DNA of 64,000 bases from Heterobilharzia americana (taxonomy: Eukaryota > Platyhelminthes > Trematoda > Strigeidida > Schistosomatidae). The stretch is taken from positions 137,162,786 to 137,226,785 of the forward strand of contig OX104127.1 in NCBI GenBank assembly GCA_944470555.2, read 5' to 3'. The translations under genes and the position numbers were made by a program. Position 1 is the first letter of the stretch; each line of letters starts with the position of its first letter. The notes under the pieces were generated by a model, which was not told the DNA's origin, did no database searches, and was given only the letters and a program-made list of their open reading frames with translations. Positions 56,412-64,000 of this stretch are shown piece by piece.

Positions 56412-57500
56412 ATAGGTCAAAATTGTCGACTAGGATCAATGCGACTATACGAGTACAAAATCTTGGCTAGATTAAAATTAGTCAGTTCTAGAAAGATTAA
56501 GAAACTGGAAAGAAGATCAGCATTAGCTATGTATACAATTACATACAGCCACGTAATGGGACGGTACAAAATAAAAATCCCTAAAGCCAACTCAGTGGGA
56601 AGAATGGAGAGATTGATGACCGAATGTTTGTCTATCGAATCAGCACCATATACATACAATAGGACTATATAAACCATGTCTCAAAGTTGTGGCGTTGCTT
56701 GATATGAATGTAGACAGTAAATTATATCCGAAACGTTATCCAGGAAATAATACTGTTCTTTTATGGTATGACAACTCGAAGAAATAAATTTAAACAAAAA
56801 ACCTTGTATCGGAAAAACTTGAAATCATGTTTCCACCTTCATGATCCATGAACTTGGTTACTTGTGTATATCCTGTGCAATAAGCCAACTTCTAGTCATA
56901 ACAATTTAGAGTTGAGTTTCATTTTGCCATCATAAGTGGTCTCAGTTCTAAGAAGACTTTCTTCGGAAATATATAAATGTACAAACTTAAAAGTGCCGAT
57001 GTATAATCAGATAAATTTCCATTATTCTCCAACTAGATTATTATTAAAGAGGTGAATAGGAGGAAGTTTATGAATTAAAAAATTGGGCATTTTGGAATTC
57101 TTCAGAGGACGTCAATTCTCTCGAGGTTGCAGATACTCCTTACTAATAAGCACTAGTAAGCAGGAAACCTAAGTTAGACAGAGATTTCTGATGAGATTGT
57201 TTCTGACCACCCGATATACACCAAAAGTGAGTAAGAAAAATGAACGTGTTCAACTTTAGAATACTACTCCACTTTGAAAAAAACATTTATCACAGATTTA
57301 TAGCAATTTTTGATATCTTATTGTTTGAGAAGTAGACATAAATTGTAGTAGTATTAAGTTATGTGAGTTCACTGAATAATGTACTGTACTACTTCAAAAC
57401 ATTATAATTGTTAATGACAGTGAATAGTAACTTGTACGTCATGTATAAAGTGGTTGACTAAAAATAAAGTAGTCAAAGGGAATAAGTAGGGTACTACACG
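56412..57500. other. unassigned AT-rich sequence
   Basis: Overlapping frames of 86-89 codons on both strands at 56403-56677 have no motif and are likely chance. Confidence 0.35.
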
Positions 57501-57516
57501 ATTGCTTTCTGTTCAT

Positions 57517-58162
57517 TATTATTATTTTTCTATTGGGTTCCCAGTGGAACATAGAGAATCAGCAGCACGCCTCCATTACATTCTCTTCTCTACAGTCTTA
57601 TCAACCTGGCTCCATAACAGCCCAGAAGCTTTCATTTCTCCCTCACACCATCTCCTCCATATCACCTTCGCCTCCGACACACAACTTGTCGTTTCCCATT
57701 TGAGTTCCACTCGAGGGAATGGCACGTGACGTCCTCAATCGGCCTTCTCAGCGTATGCCCAATCCAATCCAATCCATCTCCACTTCCTTCTTCTACAGAT
57801 TTGTTGGGTGATAGCTTCTTCGTTGGTTGGTTCGTTGGTAGACCAGACTTCCTTGTTGCTGACTCTTATTATTCTGGCAATCCATCTGATCTGATCTGAT
57901 CTGATCTGATCTTCAGTACTGAGTGATCGTAGGCGACAACTGTTCATGAATGTCTGTAGTTTGTTCGAAATGCCTTTCAAGACACGACAAGTCTCTCAGC
58001 CATCGCATAGAAGCACTGACTTGAATGACACTGGTGTTGAAAATCCGAATGTTGTTCACGCTTCACGCTTCATGCTGAGTTGAGTGGAGTGGAGTGGGGT
58101 AGATCTCCACGCTGATTTCAGGTTAATGAACACCTGTCTTGCTTTTTCGATCCTAGTTTTGA
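57517..58162 (-). mobile_element. RTE retrotransposon 3' fragment with target-site duplication
   Basis: Minus-strand blocks: LQTFMNSCRLRSLSTEDQIR, ARIIRVSNKEVWSTNEPTNE and RRRKWRWIGLDWAYAEKAD, ending in the family terminus and an AATAAT tail. It is flanked by tgctttctgttcat (57503-57516) and tgctttctattcat (58163-58176), a 14-bp duplication with one difference. A TCTGA pentamer is expanded at about 57887-57912, and a related expansion is present in the copy at 42819-46051. The expansion shifts the frame. Confidence 0.9.
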
Positions 58163-58179
58163 TGCTTTCTATTCATACA

Positions 58180-58440
58180 ATAATAAGTCTATTAAATTTC
58201 TCTCTTTCACTTCTATTTGTCATTTTAAAATGAAGCAAAAAATTATTGGGTTTGCAAAGAACAATTTCACAGTTACAAACCGATGAATGAATTTGAATTC
58301 CAGTTAAATATGAAAGTTTCAAAAAAATTGGTCAGTCAGGTAATTGTCAAGCAGAATTAATATTTTATGGAAACCAGTGCTGTAGAGTGAGATAGCTAGA
58401 CGAATATTTTAACAGAATTTTACAAATAATTAAACTAGGA
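58180..58440. other. unassigned sequence
   Basis: No feature recognised. Confidence 0.3.
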
Positions 58441-58447
58441 TTACTAC

Positions 58448-58471
58448 AGTAATGATGCTTAGTGGCTAGCA
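58448..58471 (-). repeat. 24-bp Sm-alpha-like stub, left member of a head-to-head pair
   Basis: agtaatgatgcttagtggct with agca is the reverse complement, with two changes, of the segment tgctagccactacccatcat tact at 58509-58532. Confidence 0.6.
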
Positions 58472-58645
58472 ATCCCAAATAGGACGAAATACGCATCCTA
58501 GATTGCACTGCTAGCCACTACCCATCATTACTATACATAATTAAAACAGTCAATATCGAGGCATCCGCATAGGAGCCCATACGTCGACAGAGACTGATCA
58601 ATTCGGTCCAATCAACGACGGTGTAATACAAGCAATAACACTAAG
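58472..58645 (+). repeat. Sm-alpha-like 3' part, right member of a head-to-head pair
   Basis: It starts in the ribozyme stem II loop (cccaaataggacgaaatacg; GAAA present, cleavage triplet AUC). It continues cctagattgcactgctagcc and the tail to gtgtaatacaagcaata. The CUGANGA half is missing. Confidence 0.75.
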
Positions 58646-58649
58646 ATTA

Positions 58650-59645
58650 CTATAGCTTTGCCAATTATGTAACTTAATGAAAAAAGAAAGTTAAATCGAC
58701 ATGAATGGAAGAATAAGTATAATTACAACTCACTGAGCTGCACTCACAGTTTATTTAGAAAATAAGCGGGCAGTAGTAGATTAACTTATATTGTTGCCAG
58801 GACAGTAGTTTGTTTCAAACCTGAAGACTAGATTTTAAGTAAAACACCAAGGATTAATGTGGCTGTTTTGAATTTATCAAAGGTTCACTTTTAGTCTTCA
58901 ACAGTTTACACTACATAAACGAACAACTTGCTGAATATCTTCAACAGTGTTCACAGGAATATGAGATTTAATATGAAATGTAAAAAATTATTTGTACTTT
59001 TTTAATTTGTGTAAGAGACAAAAAGGAAATAATACCAAAGAACGAAGCATTCATCTAACAGGAATGTAAATCGGATAATATTTATCCCCAAACAGAATCG
59101 TCTCTATAGGTTATGAGAGTGATTTGATCAGAATGCTGTTCCAAAGAGTAGAGAAACTCTGTGTTGAAACAATGATGGTCTTTGATTGGAGGATGTGCAA
59201 GTCGTGATGGATAACCACCGACATTTTTTTAAAAGGAAAGATGTAAACATAGAAGCTAATAAAAGTAGTACAATACTGCATAGAATAGATCTTTTTCCCC
59301 TAAACTGAACTCCAAAGAGAAGTAAGGATGCGAACAGAATCGATTGAAGGTTTGCGGTGAGCACAATGGTTAATTTGGCTTCAGACCATACGCTATATTA
59401 AGTAGTTTAAAAAAGACACCATGTTGAATCTAATTAACTTCAATTAAGCTTATCATTTCAATTATATGAGTTGAAGAAATTACATTAGGTGAACAGTGAC
59501 AAATGTTTACTATAATTTCAGAGCATGCTCCAAAACTCTACTTCCTATGGGTTTGGTGTCATTCATTAGCTATATGCTTGGTCACATAACCGATCAAGTG
59601 ACGTGAACAGGAATGATGAGAGCTTTAAAAGACTTAAATTGACAA
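58650..59645. other. unassigned AT-rich sequence, about 1.0 kb
   Basis: A 78-codon minus-strand frame (59364-59128) is leucine-rich but has no motif; no feature is supported. Confidence 0.35.
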
Positions 59646-59649
59646 GAGG

Positions 59650-60346
59650 CATCACTTCTAATTGATTATACAACAGACTGTGGATTCAGAAGATATATGG
59701 ATGAAAGTTTTACTCTTTTGAAATCTCAACACATCGACAGTCTCTGTACACACAAAAACTTAGTAGGGAACTCAACCCAATTCACTTACGAGGTAGAAAA
59801 TGAACAGGGAAAATTACCTGTGATGGATTGCAGGATAAAACGAAGGGCAGACTGCGGTTTAAATACTACCATCAACAAGAAACCGACACTTTCTAACCGG
59901 TATCTAGACTTCAGATCATCTCATCCAATGTCACTTAAGGTGATTTTAGTCAAATGTCTAAGTGACAGAGCTTTAAAACTCACCAGCTATTGTAAGAACT
60001 TTAACAAGGAACTGAAACACATAAAATAAGCGTTAACAACTGATAATTATTCTCCACAGTTCATTAAGAAATTCATACAAACGTGTAAGAAAAAAATGAT
60101 AGCAGTAATATGAATGCTAATGATAGCGACAACACTAGTAGAAATAAGTTCAAAGCCTCTATTGTGTTACCATACAAAAAAGGAACATAGAAAACTTTAC
60201 GTGGGATCCCAACAAAGCTAGAATTAAGTTGTCAGTGGCATGTAAACCTACGAACTTCGAGATAAACCTTTTTAGCTTCAGTATTCCATAAAACTGATCA
60301 GACAAAATAATCTGATATATCAATTTCCATGCCATGTGGAGTGCAG
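59650..60346 (+). mobile_element. PLE reverse transcriptase and connector, interrupted by an RTE piece
   Basis: The frame includes FRRYMDESFTLLKSQHIDSL (59685-59740), then VENEQGKLPVMDCRIKRRAD, TINKKPTLSNRYLDFRSSHP and LVKCLSDRALKLTSYCKNFN. After a stop it continues with the connector and IYQFPCHVECS (60314-60346), the start of the endonuclease. The catalytic YMDD is changed to YMDE. At 60346 the PLE sequence stops abruptly and an RTE copy in the opposite strand begins. The frame 59697-60029 alone is 110 codons and uninterrupted. Confidence 0.85.
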
Positions 60347-61515
60347 TAAATTTCCACAATGATATTAGGCTAATAAAAGGGTGTCCTGTCATCTTTCCGA
60401 TCCTGGATTGGACGTCTTCATCTGTGCCTGTACCGCCTGTAGTCGAAACGATGCTGCCCAGTCTAGGTAGGTAAAAGAGATAACTTGTTTTAGATTTCTC
60501 CCGTTGATGATGATTGATGCTCGTTGTTGATATTGTTGTGTGTTGGCTATCTCCATCACCTCTGTCTTCTCTACGATCAAGTGAAGAAAGTCTCGTCTTT
60601 GCTGACTTCCCTCTTCCACCAACTTGTTAGTTTTCGCCTGTAGATCTTCGAGTTTTTGCGACATTAGACATTAGGCATAAATCATGATCGTTGTCGAAAT
60701 CCAAATCTTCTTCTAGGGTCTCTTCATCATTCCAGTGTATGCCCATCTTCTCACAGATCCTCACGGTTTGCTGCATGATCCAGTTGACCACAACCAGGAA
60801 GATCGTCAATGACAGTAGGTGGCAGCCCTGTCGTCTTACTCCTGTCTTCTCCTCAAAGGCGTCACTGAGCTTTCCATTGTGAATCACTTGGCATGTGGCG
60901 TCTTCACATGGCTGTGGAATGAGGTTGATAAATGTTTGTGTTACTAAAACCGTAGTGTTGAAGCAGCTGCGTGTCAAATTACTTCTCGGTTGATGCCTCG
61001 AATGAAAGCCTTTTCAAAGTGGATGAATTTGAGGTAGAGAGTTGACTGGTATTCTACCCTCTATTCTACGAAGATGTGTAGTGTTGTAATTTGATGCGCA
61101 CATGATTTGTTCTTCCTGAAGCCAGCCAGCCAGCCAGCCAGCCTGTTATGGTCGTATTTTGAAGCCATAGCATCTTTTGATCTCTCCAAGATGATGCGGC
61201 ATAATATTTTGCTTGGGGTGGACAGTGGTGGAGCATGGTACCACGCCAGTTCTTCGATTTTTGGAAGTTTGACAAGGTAACCCTTCTTCCAGTCGATCAG
61301 CAGGTGCCTTACCTTCCTTCCTTCCTTCCTTCCTTGCAAACCTTGTGCAGTAGTGGTGTGAGCATGTCTTCTGCTGATGTATCTGCTTCTGTTTTCAGTG
61401 CTTCTGGTGGAATTCCATGTGATCCTGCTGCTTGCCTGGATTTCAGCAACTTTATGGTATTCAGGACATCACTTCTGCTCTTGTCGGAAAGCTTGTATTC
61501 ACTGGTAGTTCTGCG
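60335..61515 (-). mobile_element. RTE retrotransposon internal fragment lacking both ends
   Basis: On the minus strand: LIDWKKGYLVKLPKIEELAW, PLSTPSKILCRIILERSKDA, LAGWLAGFRKNKSCAHQITT (61150-61090), LIPQPCEDATCQVIHNGKLS and LDFDNDHDLCLMSN, then IIINGRNLKQVISFTYLDWA. It is nearly identical to 43335-44315 but keeps about 200 bp of RT deleted there. The catalytic FADD reads FDNDHD. The family 3' end is missing, so it cannot be a simple retrotransposed copy. Microsatellites TGGC (61119-61143) and GGAA (61313-61335) are expanded inside it. Confidence 0.88.
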
Positions 61516-61517
61516 GC

Positions 61518-61805
61518 TGGTGTATAATTAGGGGAAAAGAGAGAGAGGTTGATCACCAAATCTTTGCTCATCAAATCAACACCCAACGCATGTAATCGGG
61601 ATGACGCGACAGTTATACTAGAGATATGGAAAACATTACTATTAATAAAAACAGAGAATATCAGGTGGCAGGACTATAAAAATCAGATAGTGAAAGTAGT
61701 GTGATTACAATGATATGATTATGAGTAATAATTTATGCTGGGAACGGCATGCAGTAAATAATGCAGTACCAGTGTACGGTATATACCAAATAAATCTAAT
61801 ACAAA
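61518..61805 (+). repeat. unnamed dispersed repeat R2, copy 2
   Basis: The sequence from gtataattaggggaaaagag to caaataaatctaatac matches 17085-17365. It begins immediately where the RTE fragment ends. Confidence 0.6.
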
Positions 61806-63528
61806 AGGGATTCTGAACTCATTAATACGTTATCACTAATCAGTTTTTCTTAGCATTAATTCATTTGTATCTATTTTTCCACATTTGTCAGCAGAACTTG
61901 AGCAATTTCAGACTTCATCAAATGACACTTATTCCTTATTTCTTTAGTCATTCTTTCCACCTAAGCTTGAACACTGAAATGTTGAATTAAGCACAGTGAT
62001 ACCTTGTTTATGAAGAGTCTCTATTAAGTTATTCTGTTTAGTGGCTAGTATCTTTCTAGATGATTCGTTGAAACTGATGGGAACATATGGCGTAAAGTGA
62101 AATCATCTTATTTTGCAAGTGGTGTTTCATTGGTTTATTCAAATTTATGCGCATAACAATGTACGCGAATTCAGTTTACAGCCTTATGGACACAAAAACA
62201 TTCGAAGAGTATAACAGGATTAAGCTGAATTCCTTTTTATTTTATTTGAATGCGTTTTCAATAACCACATCATATCCAGTATGCACTTAAAAGTGTGTTA
62301 CTCAACTGCTGATTTCATTCCGTGTATTTATGCTAACAGTTGACTATGTTATGCTTGTCTATATTTCACCCCCAAGTTGTATTTGTAATGTTATTCCACT
62401 GCACCCCACTACACTCTATCTGTTCGATTGACACTTCCAATGTATTGGTTTTGAGTTTCATTCACTTCTGCTTATATGCAATTTTGTGCTTACAGCCTTC
62501 ATTCTGATTGACTGACATTGTCTCATTGATTGATTTTGTGTCTGAATTGGGCTTATTCACTTATCTAGTCTGTCTGTTGGATGAGTTACTTCCTGATTTC
62601 GATTGTAGGCTTTTTGTAGGTTATGTCGCTGGATCTTCTAAGTTCCCCTTGATTTGGCGATTTTCCCTATGGAATAGCCAAATTTTCAGGTGTTGATTGG
62701 TATTAGACAGTGACTCTAAGATGTACACTAGCAGCAACTGAAATAACCAATAAGATTTCGTCATTATATGAAAATCTTCCTTGTAAACACAAATTAAGAC
62801 CCCCGGTTAGCTATTTCAGTCGTTTATGGGGTAGCCTTCGGAGTCACTCATTATTGTAGTCACAAACCTTGTTTACAATACCACATTGTTAATAACCCTA
62901 AACAACTTTGTTTTTGACTTCTGCGACCTGAATACCACTTTAGCTGCCGTCTACTGGTCGTCATTTTAGATTAAACCCTAGGATTTCATGTAACTTTTTC
63001 AGGTAAGCTTGTAGAATGCGCGTCTTTTCATACATTCAGTGTAGATGCTTTTGGATGTAAGTCTGAGTATATATACATAACTAAGAGTGACATATGACAA
63101 ATATTTACATACCTTGGTTGTTTTTGCTAAAAAAGCTTGTCTACATTTACTTGAAAATTTTACTGCTCGAAATTTCCTTTTGTATACTTATTTTAACTTC
63201 AGACTAAAATCTTACTGAATACGGATGCTCATGTATTGAGACTATTTCTTCAGTTAATATTCTCCAGGTGTAGGATGAACTTCAACGTAATTGCATTAAA
63301 ATCTTTGAGGATAACTTTTTTCTAGAGATATCTACTCATCATCAAGCACTCTATCAGCTTACTCACCAAGTCCAGGATCCCAATTTTTTAATGGAATGCT
63401 GCGCAACTTATTATACAGCTGACTGCAAGTTTCTTTTCTATAAACAAATTTCTGTCATGTTCTATCAAAACTGTGTTTTAAAGCCCCAGTTTGCACAAAA
63501 CATTGTTATTGATGTGAACATTTTAATT
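61806..63528. other. unassigned AT-rich sequence, about 1.7 kb
   Basis: No named element; frames here are short and without motif. Confidence 0.4.
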
Positions 63529-63841
63529 TGTTATTCCCACACCATTTTTACGGTATGACTAGTAGTTTATTTTCCGCCCCATTGTAATGTAAGTCGCTGA
63601 TTGGTTAGTCTTTACTTCTACTATGCCAATGTCTCAAAGTGCGGACAAGGTCATTTTTCATGTGTTTACATATTCAAGTGTTTTTGGATTGATTGATTAT
63701 TATTCTCGGGGGAATAAACTCTCCCATCATCCAGCTTCGGTCTTCTCTATATTCGTCCTGGGTTGCAGTCGGTGGCTCTTGCGTACGAAGTTAGCTGTCA
63801 GTTAGGCGTACGTAATATATCCGTTCGGAATATATATAGCA
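63529..63841 (+). mobile_element. possible LTR of an LTR retrotransposon
   Basis: The stretch begins tgttattcccac and ends tatagca, so it fits TG...CA. It contains a polyadenylation-like AATAAA at 63713-63718 followed by ctctcccatcatccagcttc, which looks like an R/U5 region. It is followed directly by attggtgatcg, which resembles a primer-binding site. If correct, the internal region would lie right of the window. No second LTR is in view, so a solo LTR or misassignment is possible. Confidence 0.4.
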
Positions 63842-64000
63842 ATTGGTGATCGAATATACAGCAATCTATTACGTAATATTTGAATCTAGTAAATTTAGTT
63901 AATCTTTATGCTTCTATCCCACTGTAATTTTTCAGATCGGCCATACTAAACACTTCCAAACTGACTGCTTAAATTAATAACGTTGTTATACACCATACAG
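63842..64000. other. sequence downstream of the possible LTR
   Basis: No coding frame is visible before the window ends. Confidence 0.3.

Noticed and set aside
61119..61143. CRISPR-like or tandem gene repeat
   Set aside because: It is a 4-bp microsatellite within RTE sequence; no spacer-repeat array occurs anywhere in the window.
1..64000. Host protein-coding gene with exons
   Set aside because: No recognised domain outside retroelements and no long frame bounded by convincing splice signals; tiny exons in the unassigned stretches cannot be excluded without transcript data.

Overview
The window looks like intergenic DNA from a blood fluke of the genus Schistosoma; the species cannot be fixed from it. 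The sequence is AT-rich. No frame longer than about 150 codons can be defended as a host gene, and I recognise no host exon. It contains pol III SINEs with embedded hammerhead ribozyme motifs of the schistosome Sm-alpha type, RTE-clade and CR1-clade non-LTR retrotransposons of the kinds known from schistosomes, and many Penelope-like element (PLE) fragments with GIY-YIG endonuclease tails.

Layout. 1-6000: PLE pieces, one RTE-like reverse transcriptase, and an inverted pair of Sm-alpha copies. 6000-12000: mostly unassigned, with a CR1 fragment (8400-9150), an imperfect inverted repeat (10692-11241) and an RTE 5' end (11330-11648). 12500-19400: PLE tails, including a 361-bp perfect inverted repeat (15995-16745), and a second ribozyme-bearing SINE family. 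20000-32500: SINE pairs, TA microsatellites, RTE 3' fragments and a SINE with two opposed tRNA-like heads. 33900-42200: PLE copies, the largest at 39990-42115, and more Sm-alpha. 42819-46051: one nearly full-length but broken RTE. 46600-61800: PLE, RTE, SINE and an unnamed repeat family. The right edge carries a probable LTR.

Every autonomous element is dead by inspection: stops, frameshifts and lost or altered catalytic residues are visible in most copies. The most notable pattern is that SINE copies repeatedly occur as head-to-head inverted pairs, always minus copy on the left and plus copy on the right, with the facing 5' ends trimmed to different extents. A PLE tail shows the same geometry as a perfect palindrome. 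Three hammerhead motifs keep CUGANGA, GAAA and GUC; the one at 24322-24368 also keeps all three stems. Family names follow recognition by eye. No alignment or database search was run, and boundaries of repeats are approximate to about 10-30 bases unless target-site duplications are given.
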